Shown one piece after another: positions 25,801 to 38,478 of a stretch of 64,000 nt of DNA (position 1 is the first letter of the stretch; each line of letters starts with the position of its first letter). Location: the NCBI GenBank assembly GCA_036245805.1, contig BTRK01000001.1, positions 23,195,087 to 23,259,086 on the forward strand, read 5' to 3'. The position numbers were made by a program, and so were the translations under genes. This DNA comes from Pristionchus mayeri. Lineage: Eukaryota > Nematoda > Chromadorea > Rhabditida > Neodiplogasteridae. Under the pieces are notes generated by a model. That model saw only the letters and a program-made list of their open reading frames with translations, did no database searches and was not told the origin of the DNA.

Positions 25801-27836
25801 GGATGGTTTGCAGATTCTCCCCGTGAGACAGCGTCGAAGCCCTCTCCATCTACTTCCTTCCTCAATGGACGAGTGATGGGAGGGGGATCTCCACGAGTTA
25901 CCACTCCCAGTAAGAAGATGAAGGAGAATGATGATAGAATGGGGTACTCATGGATGATTGCAGCCTCTCCCCACACACCTCGTGCCATGCTCCCCTCTCA
26001 CATCAGTCCCTCTGGAGCAGCGAGTCCCGATGGGAGAAGGAGGTACGGTAGGGGGAGGGATGAGGAGTGTGCGGTAGGGGAGGGGGGGGGGGTGGGTCTA
26101 CTCATGTGATTGCAGTCGTTTCACGGCAGTGATGCCTCTGTCTCCTCGATCGGGAAGGAGGAGCACTTCCCCCAAGGTGAGAAGAAAGGAAGGGAGGGGG
26201 AGTGCTTATGGTACGGTATCCTAGAATGCGTCGCTGTCTCGAGAGGTCTCCTTCGCCCAGGATGATTCATCCCTCGGAGACATGTCCATACTATCGGCAG
26301 TCGAACTGCCTACCAATAGTGGAGGAATGGGAGGTGAGCATGAGGGAGGAGTCACTGAGGAGTTCAATTTGAATACCCGCAATGTTGAGGTTTGAGTGGA
26401 GTTCTCTCATCGTTGCCTCCTCTGATTCCTCCATCTCCTCCCTTGCCCGTCTCCTCATCTCGTCCTTCGATCGGACACGATCTGAATGGATCCTCGATCG
26501 AGGAAGGAGAGGAGATGGACGAAAGCATCTATGATCTCATGGATGTCAAGAATGTGAGTATACTGATTACTAGGAAAGGGCGAATCAATTCTTTTGTCGA
26601 TGGGTAGGTCACACACGAAGGTATATCGATTGATTACAGCCCGTGGCTTCTGTTCTCTCATCGCTGCCGATAGCTGAGTTGATAGGAGAGAAGAGAGAGG
26701 AGGAAGAGAGGATGGGTGAGATGATTGAGGAGTTATCCTGATGGGGAGAAGGGGGGAGGGGGGAGGAAGAGGATGGAATGGGAGGAGGTCATTGGTTGCA
26801 GTCTCTCCCCCTGCGACTCTCACTGCTCGCAGCAATGGATCTCTCCATGAGCAGTCGCAGATGATGAACAAGAAAGAGGTCAGAGAAAACCCACTAAGAA
26901 TGGAAACCTGGAGGAGGACTGAGAAGTGAGAAGTGAACAGTTTGTTTCAGTTCATCAAACCTCGGATCGAGAGAGAAGTCGATCTGATATGGAAGATCGT
27001 CGAGAAGAAGGTACGCCGAATGGTGTCAATGCCATTCATCAACATGTTGATTGCAGGGATACTTCGATAAGGAGGATGCGGGGTCATTCGCAGATCTAGA
27101 TGTGGAGAAAGAGGAGAAGGACGAGATAACCACTCTGAGGAATGAAAGAATGTGAGAGAGAGACATATATTTTATACAAATGGGGAGGGGGTTGTGATAA
27201 GATTCTTCCTGTATAATGTATCTGATTGTCAGTCGCCTCATCCGAGGAGTCTCGTCGGAGATAGCTGAAGTGTACACGAGAGACGAGAGGAAGACGAAGG
27301 ACGGGAAGAGCATCCCTGAGGAGATCGTCCCTCTCAGAAGGGTAGGGAGAGGGAAGGAGGAGGAGGGGAGGGAGGCTATGATGGGACAATGGTTGCAGCT
27401 ACGGCCTGCCCTCTCGAAGGAACGACTGAGGACGATGATTGAGAAGGAGTTGTTGCCGATGGAGATGAGAGAGAAAGGTGAGAGGAGGGAGAGGGGGGGG
27501 GGAGGATGGAGTTGTTCAGTTCCTCTCACTTCGATTCGAATGCGTAATCTGGGAGTGGATGCCCTCTCTCTCCTGGTCGAAGAGAAATTCCTCTACAGTG
27601 AACTGTACTCAAATGAAGTGAGTACCTCATCTGCTCATCTATATAATCATCTACTCGTTTACTCCCAAATTTTTCTCGTACGAAATGCATACTTACATAT
27701 GTTCCTAAATGTTTTTCCGAACATATATGCTTTCAAATTCATTGAGTCATAAATGCTTTCAAATTCTTTGCAGGATCTGCTCTTCCATTCGGATGGAGAG
27801 AGAAGAGAGATCATCGAGGCTCTACTCGGACTCTAA
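16876..27836 (+). CDS. Large coiled-coil protein, CEP350-like (many exons)
   Basis: At least 40 short exons, starting MRRGSDQKPSSPSKNAAHLM (16876-16983) and 17173-17283, and ending HSDGERREIIEALLGL before TAA (27834-27836). The N-terminal third is basic and Ser-rich. 18570-19400 and 19800-20000 are charged helices. 21490-23260 is a long coiled coil rich in E, R and K, for example around KRREEEAFRREAKEAKRRAI. 23770-24330 is a single acidic Ser/Thr/Pro/Glu exon. 25800-26900 is Ser/Pro-rich with SP and TP sites. The C-terminal module has VDALSLLVEEK, then ELYSNEDLLF and a final helix. Its order resembles the C-terminus of the centrosomal, microtubule-binding protein CEP350, but no CAP-Gly domain is visible. 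The CEP350 link is an inference. The region could also hold two adjacent genes. Confidence 0.55.
20584..20597. repeat. G14 homopolymer in an intron
   Basis: Run of 14 G just downstream of a splice donor in the CEP350-like gene. Confidence 0.95.
23528..23540. repeat. G13 homopolymer at a splice donor
   Basis: Run of 13 G immediately after a GTGAGT donor in the CEP350-like gene. Confidence 0.95.
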
Positions 27837-28342
27837 GTTGAAGTTGAGAGTCGAAGGGAAGCTATCTACTCTCCGGTTATTTATTCACTTTTTCCTGTAT
27901 GTAGTATTCTTTCTTTGTCTTTCTTTCATTTTATTCACGAAACATTTCAAGTCAAATTCCCGAGTTATGACAATGAGTTTTAAAATTTTCTTCCTAAGGG
28001 AACAGTGATTCGTAGGGAAATCTCTTAATGATGATTCACGTTATCTAATTGTTTTTTTTGCTGTTCGACGAATAAAATAAATATGAATTAGTGAATTACT
28101 GATCAGCACTACACATCAATACCTGAGGGAATAACAGGGAAGAGAGTAAGAAGAGAGGAATGATTGTTGTGACGAGAGATACTCGCTGATCAGTTCCAGT
28201 GGAGTAAGTGAGAGGGATAAGTGGATTGACGTCGAAACAGAAAGAAGAGGGGATTCTCCTCTCTATGCAAACTGGGGGGGGGGGGGGGTGACAATGAGTT
28301 CTCCCATCATTTCCCCGTTCCTCCCTCCTCCCAATCGGTCGA
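27837..28342. other. Intergenic: CEP350-like 3' flank and transporter upstream region
   Basis: The first half is AT-rich with an AATAAA-like segment near 28072. The second half has a 15-base G run at 28274-28288, about 55 bp upstream of the transporter start codon. No exon is supported. Confidence 0.5.
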
Positions 28343-30994
28343 ATGGATTCTCCGCCCATTCCATTCCATGCTACAACCACCTTCGCCTACTTCGGAGAAT
28401 CAGGGAGCAGGAAGAAAAAGAAAGAGGGTAAGAGATCAAAGATCACCAAGATAAGGTTCGCTTACTCTTCTTGCAGAACCAGAAGGGAAAGGGCGCAAGT
28501 CGATTCCCATTTGTCTCGAGGAACAAGAACCACTCATTGAGGTCGACCCCGACCCCATCCCAGCCCCGCCCCCTATGCCACCCCCCGCTACCACCCCCAA
28601 TGGTAGGTACTCCCCCTCCTAGGCTACTGTATCTCCCCTCAGGCAACGAACCACAAGCGAAGAGTACGTGTTCATCGATAGAAAGTCATCTGAGAGTCAA
28701 TCCAGACAAGCTGCTCGACTCCTACGGGAAATATGGGAGGTAATCAGTATCTCCTCTCCATCGAGGATGATCTTTGATCTTTGAGGATGCAATTGATAGG
28801 TCACTTTCTGTGTCAGTATCTCACTCTGCTGTACTCCTCTTCGCTGTTCGTAGTGACGTACACTTCGAATGAACCAGAGACCATCTGCACCTCCAAGAAG
28901 AATGTCTCCGGATATTATGTAAGGGATTGGGGATGACTGATTATGTAGGTGATTCTTCTCAGCCATTGATCACGGATGCGTGTAATCGTCGAGAAGAATG
29001 CAATGAATCGACTCTCAACGACATCGATACTCAACCTGTTGGCAGCATATTCAAATGGTTAGCAATGAAGGAAAAGAACGGGACGAATCTCTACGAAGAG
29101 TAGTCGGAAGAATATCGGTAGCTATTTTCAAAATAATTAATTTGTTACAGGTACGGAATCACATGTGGCAACAAGTTTGTGATCGAGGCAGGAGCGACGA
29201 GCTACGTCCTCGGTTAGCCACCCCCCTCCCCCCCTCCCCCCTCCCCTCCCCCCCCTCCTCCCTCCCCCCCCCCCCCCCCTCCCTCCCTCTACGAATCCAC
29301 TTCAGGAGCAATGATCATCGTCCCTTTCTTCTGCAGACTCGCCGATAAATATGGGAGGAAGCCACTACTACTCATCTCACTCTTTTCTAGGCAAGACTCT
29401 GATCTACTCTCCATTGAATACCCCCACCCCTTGCAGTCTCTTCTTCAATTGTCTCATTCCCTTCGCTCCTTACTACTCACTCTACGTCCTTCTTCGCTTC
29501 CTCTTAGGGGCCACATCTGATGTGAGTTATCTCTGATCTCTGATCTTTGATCTCTCTCTCCAGGCCTATCTCTCCATCTCTGCCCTTCTCACAGTAGAAT
29601 TGATCTGCCAGGACGCAAGACCGTGGATCACACTTCTCTCCACAACGGGATTTGCATTGGGTGAGGATTGAGGGGTCAACGATGATGATGATTCTCACTG
29701 AGGTCTCCTCTGGATTGGTCTCCTCTCCCTCTTCATCTCCGACTGGCGAATACTCTACGCAGCCACTATTGCACCTGGATTCGTCACTATTTTCTACTTC
29801 TGGTTAGTTGCTCATATGTGATCATTGATCTTTGCCTTGTTCAGTTGCTTGACTGAATCTCCCTATTGGCTAGCTTCGCACGATAAGACGAAAGAGGTCA
29901 AGGAATACTGTAGGAGATCTAATAAGTGAGTTGATCGATGCTCGTCGATCTTTGATCTCCCTCTCAGAATGAACGGGCGTAATGTCAACTACAAGGAGTG
30001 CATCGAAGAGAAAGGGAAACCGCCCGAGCATCACGTTCGATTCAGGTGGAGAGAATGGAGGGGAGGGGAGTGATTGGTTGTCTCCAGAGATCTCCTCAAG
30101 CATTGGGACATCATCAAGGGCATCCTCATCAATGGATTCGTGCAGTGAGTGGAGGAAGGGAGGAGGGGGAAGGGGGGGGAAGAGATGGATGGATGGCCAT
30201 CTCAGATTCACCCTCTCCACTTCGTACTACTCGATCTCATTCATGGCAACTCGATTCACTGATGGTCATCCCACTCTCTCCTTCATGATTCTCGCTGCTG
30301 CTGAGATACCCGGTGAGGGAGGGATGAAGGGAGCGAAGGAGAAGAGACTGCAGGGGGAATTCTCTCCATGCTGCTCATGAATCACTTCGGAAGACGAACT
30401 CTCGTCGTAATCTCACTCGTTCTACAGTCAATCTGTCTTTTCGCCACTCCTCTCATCGGTAGTACCCCCCTTCCCCCTCTCCTTCTCATTCTCTCATCTC
30501 AGGAATGAAGAGTAACTCAGTCCTAATCTCTCTCGCCCTACTCAAAGTCTTCAACACAATTTGCTTCGCAATCCATCCAATATTCGTGGCCGAGTCTGTC
30601 CCGACCAGTGTACGGTAAGAAATCGATCGATAAACCGTCATCTATCGATTGATTGCAGATCACTCGTTGCATCGATAGTGAATATTCCTCAGAGTGCGGG
30701 AATGCTACTCGGTCCCTTCTTCAAGTATGCTGTGAGTGTCCTTCCCTCCCCTCATTCCTCCCTTCTCTCTCTCCTCAGACGGTCTGGAATCCTCATATTT
30801 CCTTCGTGGTTCTGGCAATTCAATCTGCGGTCTCTGGAATGATTCTGATGCTTCTCGACGAGACGAAGGGAAAGGATCTTCCAGAAGATCTCGATGATCT
30901 CAAGAGGGATCGATCACAGTATGCAAGGAAGAAGAGTGGTCAGATTACTGTACTCTCACATTTTGAATCCTTCTCAATTTCAGAGGATGCATGA
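28343..30994 (+). CDS. SLC22-type organic cation transporter (MFS)
   Basis: About 600 residues. The start codon is at 28343 and the first exon begins MDSPPIPFHATTTFAYFGES. The exon beginning 28786 supplies the conserved GRMQ turn (acceptor TTTGAG) and TM1. An extracellular loop with several Cys (ETIC, DACNRREEC) follows. The MFS signature RLADKYGRKP lies between TM2 and TM3, then RPWITLLSTTGFALG and ESPYWLA, the family's ESPRWL-type motif. C-terminal helices include VAESVPTSVRSLVASIVNIP and end LLDETKGKDLPEDLDDL. The stop is at 30992-30994. Members move organic cations, carnitine or anions across the plasma membrane; the substrate here is unknown. One intron uses a GC donor (TCTAG|GCAAGA, about 29391). 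Gly-Arg motifs and length fit a functional transporter. Confidence 0.9.
29264..29279. repeat. C16 homopolymer within a C-rich intron
   Basis: Run of 16 C near the 3' end of the transporter intron at about 29216-29305, which is almost pure C/T. Confidence 0.95.
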
Positions 30995-31259
30995 ATGAAT
31001 GCGGGTAGAAGAAGAAATACGAGAAACATAAAATCACAACGAATGACTAACTTTCATTACGGATAAATAGTGCCGTGAAATATGTTCAAGGAACTGAGAG
31101 AGAATAGAGAGATTCTATTTCTGTGTGGCTCCTCTTTCTAGTTGATGATATATCTCCGACCAATTAACAATGTACTTGCTTCATTGAGAACAATGTGATA
31201 TAGCGATATTACGTTCTTGAGATCAAGCATACTCGTAAGATGAAGATAAACTCGTGAAC

Positions 31260-33046
31260 TTAACGCTTGATGCAATCCTGAAATGAAAAAAATAGTTGAA
31301 ATGGTCTGAACAAGACTGACTTCTTCCCCTTTGGGAATGTAGAGAGAAGAGTAGTCAATGAAGGAAGAGAGAGGACACATTCCATCTACACAATCGAGAG
31401 GAAGAAGGGAAGAGAAATTGATGAGATCACTTCGAGAATCAGGAGCGAACAGAATCTGAAGAGCAAACTAGAGAATGAATCGACTGAGTGCACTGTCTCA
31501 ATGAAACTGATACTCTTTGAGTTGAAGTGTAACTTGCCTTCACGTAATACTCCCCGTTTCTCATCCACAGTTCACAAGCAACTACCGAGGCATAGTCGGG
31601 ATTTCCTGGACCGAGTATCGCTTTCTGAATCAGTATTGTGGCTGACTTAACGAGATGAATCACTTACCTTTACTCCGAGAGTCATGAGGAGTGCTCGTTG
31701 AATGGTATCGTGCTGAATTGAAGAAGTAAGGGGATGGCAATCAGTCTATCACTCACTCCTGAATAGGCGAAGTACTTCGTCGTCGTCCCATTCTTCACTG
31801 CATTATTCAGATTCTTCACGAATTCCTTTAGCATGAATCCTCCTCTGAGTCGAATCAATTCCGAGTCCTCAGGGAAACCGAATCCAGCTGAGAACGAGAA
31901 GAGATTCACATGGACTCATATTCACCCTCACCATCTCCTACTGTGAAATCTTTCCCCTCATCATTCGCCAGTGCTAGCTCATTGTAGAATTGATCAGTGA
32001 CCCACGAAGGCATCGTGAGATTGAAATCATTTCTCTTCAATGGAATCCTCATTCAATTGTCCTTCCTTCTATCCTTACTTCCACTCTGAGAATGCCCAAC
32101 ATGTGAGAGAGAGTGTCCATCGACACATCGAAATTCGCCCCAGAATTGGCATTGATCGAAGCGAAAATAGCCTGAGAGGAGAGAGTAAGAGGATGGAATG
32201 AGGAAGGAGTGATCAACCCATTTGGAAGCGAGGAAATCCTGGAAGACGGGCTGATTCTCTCGTGCTTTTCTCAATTGATCCGCACGTGGGCAAGAGACTC
32301 CCGCTTCCAATTCCTGCAGATGAAATCAATTGAAGGTACAATCATCTATTTCCACTTTGAATAATCACAATGCCACTGACTCGATCCTCTTCGTGTGGTC
32401 GAGAGTGAACTGGAATGGGAGTCCACGAGGAGGGCCAACCAAGAGTATCCAGAGGATAAGTGGGGGAATCTGAGAGGGAAGATGAGGAAGAGAGACTTCT
32501 CTCCACGAACCAGAGTAGAATCCAGCCAGATTGCTCATTCCAGATTCGATGCATCGAGGAGTGTCTGCTGATCGAACTGCCGTCTCACAAAAGTTCAATT
32601 AGTCCCTTCTACGCAAACTTTTCATTATTCACAAGAGTAATCATCAGTATTGAGTGTGAAGGGGTCTCTTCAACTATGTTCTACCTCGTATCTGCTGTAT
32701 TTCTCTCCCAGCAATCCCGTCTCTTCGATGTACCTCTTCCTCAATCTCCTACCTTGATCGAAATGCTGGCTCATTCCACCCTCAAATAACAGTACATTTA
32801 TCGATGGATCTCCCTTCACTTACAGTAGTGAGTTCTCCCCACGGGACTCCCCAGAAGGACTCTTGGTAGGGATCAGTGGGATAGCATCCAGTGGGAGTAC
32901 GACAACCATGTCGCCACAGCTAAACAACAATTTTTCTTCAAATTCAACATTTTATTCCTTACCGTTTGAGCCATAATCAGCCGATCTTGTGAAAGTACTG
33001 TAGTGAGCACAGATGAAAGAATGGTGGAGACTATAAGGGACTTCAT
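31260..33046 (-). CDS. Histidine acid phosphatase, copy A
   Basis: Secreted or lysosomal acid phosphatase of about 420 residues. It starts at 33046 with the hydrophobic signal MKSLIVSTILSSVLTTVLSQ. The next exon carries the active-site motif LWRHGCRTPTG (RHGxRxP), then YQESFWGVPWGEL. Later exons give SADTPRCIESGMSNLA, LDTLGWPSSWTPIPVHSRP and the phosphohistidine-partner HDTIQRAL near 31690-31730. It ends EEDCIKR with TAA at 31260-31262. Both catalytic His regions and the Asp of HD are intact, so an active enzyme is expected. An intron near 31536 uses a GC donor (GTGAAG|GCAAGT). It is a tandem paralogue of copy B, which lies immediately upstream of it on the same strand. Confidence 0.9.
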
Positions 33047-33410
33047 GGTCGACAGTGGAGGAGAATGGAGTGCGAGCTCTTTTCTATCGCGGGTTCACAT
33101 GAGATAAGAGACCGGATGTGATATCGAAGGAGGTTGACGATGACAGAGAGAAGTCGTCAGTAGAGGGGAGGCCATTCTTGAACTGTACAGCATTTGCAAA
33201 GGATGATACACATGAGATATGCCGTGCATATTATGCACCAATTGCACCTTGAGATAATATTGCAGAAAACGAAAATTTCTAGATTGTACATATAAAATAT
33301 AACCACAATGTAGTCGTGAGACACTGAATGACCACCCCCTTACCAAACATCAAAGACCTTCCATTTCCTGCGATAAACCCTTTTCTGGTTGTGCTCCAAC
33401 GTGTCAACGT

Positions 33411-35659
33411 TCAGCTGCTTGTAGTGTGCATACACAGAATGTCAAGCTAAAAATATTGCACCTTTTATCTTTTCTCGCGAAGAAAATGAGTGCACGACTG
33501 GATGGAATTAGACATGATAAGATCTCTGACGTCTGGTCAAAGAAAGAGAAGAGATCAGAGGAGACGAGACTCGAGAGAACGAGAGAGAACATGGCCATTG
33601 ATATCAATGGGCTGCGCAATCCTGAAGAGGAGGGGGGGGGGTAGTGATGGAATGAAGGAAGAACAAACCTTGGAAGCATCACCAGGGAGATACTTCTGGA
33701 CGTATTGAAGGAATACATTGAGAGGGCAGAGATCAGATTGGCAAGGGGGAATCAAACTGAAGGAGGAAGTGAAGAGGATAAGGGGAGGAATGAGATACCT
33801 CGTAAAGTCTTTCAGTTCAGAATTGGCATTGGCAGAGAAGAGGAACTAGTGATTTTATTGTGGAATGGAAGGTGAAGAATATGCGATACCTTAATGTAAT
33901 ATTGACCATCCTTCATCCACAATTCATTCGCAATCATCGAAGCGTAGTAGGGAATGCCTAGACCGACCACGTTGTTCTGGAACAGAGATATTCAGGAGTA
34001 AACTATATTGTTGACTCCAACCTTGACTCCCAGACAGTACAGCAACTGCCTCTCGATTGTGTCATGCTGAAGTGGCCACATCATTCAGTCCAAGGGATTC
34101 TCTCACCCCTGAGAATGCGTAGTACTTCGTCGTCGTCGAATTGGAGATGACGTCCTTGATGTTGTCTACGAAGGCCTTCAACATGAATCCTCCCCTCAAC
34201 TTGAGCAGTTCCGTGTCCTCGGGAAGCCCGAATCCAGCTGATGGAGGGAGTGGTGGTAGAGTCTCTTGAGTGATCTTACCAGCTCCCGCAGTGTAATCCT
34301 CCCCGTACTCGACTGCTGCCTTGAGTGAGTAGTAGAAATCGTCCGTCACCCAAGCAGGCATAGTCAGATTGAAGTCATCGCGCTGCACGAAATATGATGA
34401 TTCCATTCGGGGATTAACGAAGACGAAATGGAGCTGGAATAAGTAGGCTGGTACCTCAACACTGAGTGATCCGATGATATCGAAGAGAGTCTGCATCTTC
34501 GCATCGTAAGTCTTGCCCGCATTGGCATTGATTGTGGAGAAGAGTCGCTGAAGAGAAGGGAATCTATTGTAGATTCAGAGTGAATCTCACCCAATTATTG
34601 GCGAGGAAATTCTGGAAAGCAGGCTGTTGTTCTCTCGAATTCGATAGTTGAGATGCACGAGGACAAGAAACTCCCGGCTCCAGTTCCTCCAAGGGACGAA
34701 CTTACTCCAAGTCAGTCTATCAATGATTGCTTGGTCCAACTTTTTGCTGTTCCATGCACTAGTCACTGATCAAATGGCACTCTGAACTTTTCCTCTGATT
34801 ATTCAGTGATGAGATTAGGTGTCAAAGTCAACGCCACTCTCGTCGTTTGAACAAACTGAAAATCCTTCTCGAAAAGTGCCATTTCGTTCCAGAGAATTGA
34901 TCACGAAAGTGATTGTCTATGCACAGAGTCGGTACGAAAATACACACACATCACATCAGAATAGGAGATCAAATGTAAGGAGTGAAGGAAAGTTCAACGA
35001 CGAGGCTCACCCTGTCCTCGTTGTGTGGTCGAGAGTGAACTGGAATGGGAGTCCAGGTCGAAGGCCAACCATTCGTGTCCAGAGGGTAAGTGGGAGAGTC
35101 TGGGGGAATCATTCAGTCTACGCTCTAAATGATCCACTCACTGGAATAGAAAGCAGCTAGATTGGCCATTGCAGACTGGATGCATCGAGGGGTGTCTGCC
35201 GATCGAATGGAAGTCTGCAAGGAAGAGAGAAGGGAACTCCTTCTATGGACTCCATCCACTCACTTCATATCGGGAGTACTTCGTGTTCAGCAGTCCCGTC
35301 TCACTCATGTATCTCTGCCTCAATCTCTGCCCCTGTCGGAAGTGCTGTCGCATTCCAGTCTAAGTGCATGAAGAATGATTACCCCATCGAAGAACGAAGA
35401 TTACCGTAACGAGTTCTCCCCATGGGACTCCCCAGAAGGATTCCTGGTAGGGATCGGATGGGTAAGTGCCCGTGGGAATTCGAGCTCCGTGTCTCCATAA
35501 CTACAATTGTCACAAATTCGAATTAATGCTCATATTTAAGGTGATTTGTGCAAGATGAGAATTATCACCAATGATAACACTGACCGTCTGTGCGAAAACG
35601 AGCTTCTGTGCAGTGACTGCGAAGAATGGAGAGAAGAGGAAGAGAGAGATGAAGATCAT
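33411..35659 (-). CDS. Histidine acid phosphatase, copy B
   Basis: Paralogue of copy A in the same orientation. The start at 35659 gives the signal peptide MIFISLFLFSPFFAVTAQ. The active-site exon has LWRHGARIPTGTYPSDPY and SFWGVPWGELV. Further exons give RSADTPRCIQSAMANLA, WPSTWTPIPVHSRPHNEDR and GFGLPEDTELLKLRGGFMLK. The catalytic HDTIERQLLYCLGVK is at about 34023-34067. The C-terminal part includes LIPPCQSDLCPLNVFLQYVQ. The last exon is uncertain: the stop falls at 33411-33413, or about 7 nt further downstream in another phase. Nematode members are often secreted into the gut lumen or act in lysosomes; the location here is inferred from the signal peptide. Confidence 0.9.
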
Positions 35660-36135
35660 AATGAGATGAGATGGAATGAGGGAATTTAATAGAGACGTCA
35701 CTGATAACGGGAAGAAGTGAAGCTCAGGAGAACGGAGAAGAGAGGGGGGGGAGGGGAGGGGGGTTGCCCTTATCAATCCCTCCACTGTTCACACGATGGG
35801 CCAACTTACTCGTGAGAGGAGGGAATTGTTCTGATAATCAAGTGCAAATAGAAAGAGAAAAGCTGCCGAGTTCACACCGAAATAGAAGAGAAGAGGAGAG
35901 GTGTGAAAAGTACGAAGGGAAGATTGTTCCCCTCGTGTAAGAAAAGATAGTGAGTAATAGCAAGTTTCCTTGATTGTGGGCTACGGAGAGATGTGAAGAG
36001 TGGAGAATTGGTGAAAATTGAACAAATTTTTTTCAAATGGAGTTCTCGAATAGAGTTTTATTAGTGTGAATTCGAAATAATAATCCAAAATAAACAATAA
36101 ATAACAACATATTATCACATGTGGAGTGAATGCTC
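35660..36135. other. Intergenic between acid phosphatase B and the MATH-BTB gene
   Basis: Short, partly AT-rich spacer, upstream of copy B and downstream of the next minus-strand gene. No coding signal is seen. Confidence 0.5.
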
Positions 36136-37825
36136 TTAATACCCCCTGTTCGGATTTCCTTCTCGTTCAGTCACATCCAATTGGACATATCTAAAGGATC
36201 CCATTTGATAAATTCATTTTAAATAATTACCTCGCATCGATTTCTCTCTTCATCTCAATCGATAGAGATTCGTATCCTGCTGCTTGAATGATCTTTGATC
36301 GAATGAGAGCAGTCGATCCAAGTCTTTCCAGAACGATCTGCAAGGATCAGAAATCTCTGAGGAGTGCTCCACTCTATTACCGTTCTGGTTCTGATGAGAT
36401 TGAATCGATCCGCCATTCCAATCATTCGAATCTCACTGATCCCATGGGAAGTGCACTGGCTCAAGAACACTTCACACTTTCGAGTCAGCTGGAAATATAA
36501 AATACATGTTGAAACACTGAGTTGTTCAAATACCATGGGCATAATGAATCTGTCTGCCAAATGGAGCATTGCCTCAACGTTATTCTCATCGATTGGCTTC
36601 GACGAGGGGTAGATCACTTCTAGCATCTCATGGAAATCAGACAGCGAACAATCCTAGAGAATCAGGAGAAAGAACTTGAATTTTAGAGTTCCCACTTTTA
36701 TCGGATAAATTCCATTCGCTTTTTCCTTCATATTTGATGCGAAATATGCTTGTAGAAATTCAGACCACTTGGACACATATGGAACATCGACCAAAAGCTT
36801 CTGAGAAGTTAATAGATAGGAATGGATTTGAACGACGAATTACCTGATTCTGTATCATAACAGTCACTGTGGGATTAGTCTCACATAGAAGGGCGTTATT
36901 TTGGGTCATTCTAATCATTTTCACTCCGATTGTCAGTGAGTGGTTCTGGTTGTGGTATCCCCTCTTGCAATGACTCATTCGATAACAGCACTGAGAGGAT
37001 TGTTCATACCTGTCCATAACTGATACTATGTTTCGATCCTCTTGCGGATTCCCTTGAAACTCGCAGAAAATCGACAAGCGCGTTGCTCAGAACTGAAAAT
37101 GAGGACGAGGATCATTATTTTAATTAACAATGCCTTTATTGCCGTAAGCATCTTTGGATCCAGTTGTCATAATGACAGTGGTGTCAATTTCGACGATAGA
37201 GTGAACTTCACACCATCTGGAAGGGAAACTTCAACTGGATGGCTTGTGTAAACTCACAGAGTCACTTGATTCGAATTAATATTCATGAGTGAATAGATAG
37301 TCATCGTAACTCCATCCCCCATCTGAAAAGAACCCATTCAAACTCGGAAGAAGTCTCCCTTTGAACTACAGAGAAGGTGATTCATCCTCTCAACTCAGCT
37401 AATAAACAAAGGAAATATAGGATCACATCGACGGTTTGTTGGTTCTGCAGTGCTTTCTGATTCTGCGGAGTAGACAACATATCGATTTGGACACTCCTTT
37501 GAACAATCGACGCCTTTTCACCGATATTTGATCTCTACAATTATCGTGAAATTTCTTGGAGCGATATCAAGTGCAAACCTCCTTCAATCTCTTGTTCTCC
37601 ATCTCCAGACGACGCACCTTCTCCAGAAGGCTAAGAATGTTAGAAATGTGTATTTTATTAATCCAACAAAGTTACTAAATTTTGCGTGTTCCTAACTTGG
37701 GAATCCATAAATAAATATCACAATAAAACTACCTTTGCATGTCCAAATCGGCCGTTTCTATAAGTATATTATTTTTTTTACAAAAGCATTAAAAAATTCT
37801 TACCTGTGGGCATTTTCCGAGACAT
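36136..37825 (-). CDS. MATH-BTB (BATH) protein with N-terminal coiled coil
   Basis: Minus-strand gene starting MSRKMPT at 37825 and ending EREGNPNRGY before TAA (36136-36138). The second and third exons give a short coiled coil, SLLEKVRRLEMENKRLKE. A degenerate MATH domain spans QVTLWCEVHSIVEIDTTVIM to GYHNQNHSLTIGVKM. The BTB half has KLLVDVPYVSKWSEFLQAYF, then FHEMLEVIYPSSKP and EAMLHLADRFIMP, followed by the BACK-like helix LTRKCEVFLSQ. BATH proteins in nematodes typically serve as CUL-3 ubiquitin-ligase adaptors, with MATH binding the substrate. The typical BTB start is diverged. The exon around 36680-36800 is the least certain. Confidence 0.8.
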
Positions 37826-38478
37826 GATCGATCACTGATTTTATTGTTGCGAAGAGAGGGATGATACGAGCAATTCTCTCTTTCTCTCTCCTCTTCTCTC
37901 TAGATTCTTCCGTATCAGTGGTCTCACCTCAAACTTCATTTTGACAGTAAGAATTAGTCAGATCTTGATGATCCACGCCAGAGAAAATGTTCTCAACACA
38001 TATAATAATATACAAAAAAGGAAATAAGAACAACGTAGTCCAAGAAGAGCAACATTATTTCTCCCTGAATTTATCCACTTTTCCATGGGATTGAGGCTGT
38101 TCATATTGAATATATCATAGCATTATGCTGTCAGTTCTTGAATTGAAGACCAACATCGAGTTACTATCTAAATGGCTGCCATTGCACGTCTGTGAACGGA
38201 GATTGCATGTCTTTCCCCCCTTTCCCTCTCTCGCCCATTTTTTCTCTCTTCGGTCGTTCCATTGCTTTGTTGGATGATCAGTATCATCTAATACAACTGC
38301 GACATCTGATGTAGTTCCTTCTTAAATGGGAATGAAGCAAAGAGATGAATCCACTTTCTTCTATGCACTCGGTAGTAGGCGATAATTAGATTCTTCACAA
38401 TTATGATGATTTGTTTGCATCGACATAGAGGAATAATTAGGAAAGCCAAGTTTTTATCTCAATTAGGGTTTCTACCAT
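37826..38478. other. Intergenic region
   Basis: AT-rich spacer between the MATH-BTB start and the secreted-protein stop. No exon is supported. Confidence 0.5.

Noticed and set aside
29870..30220. Minus-strand 116-codon frame over the transporter
   Set aside because: Shadow of conserved MFS exons on the plus strand.
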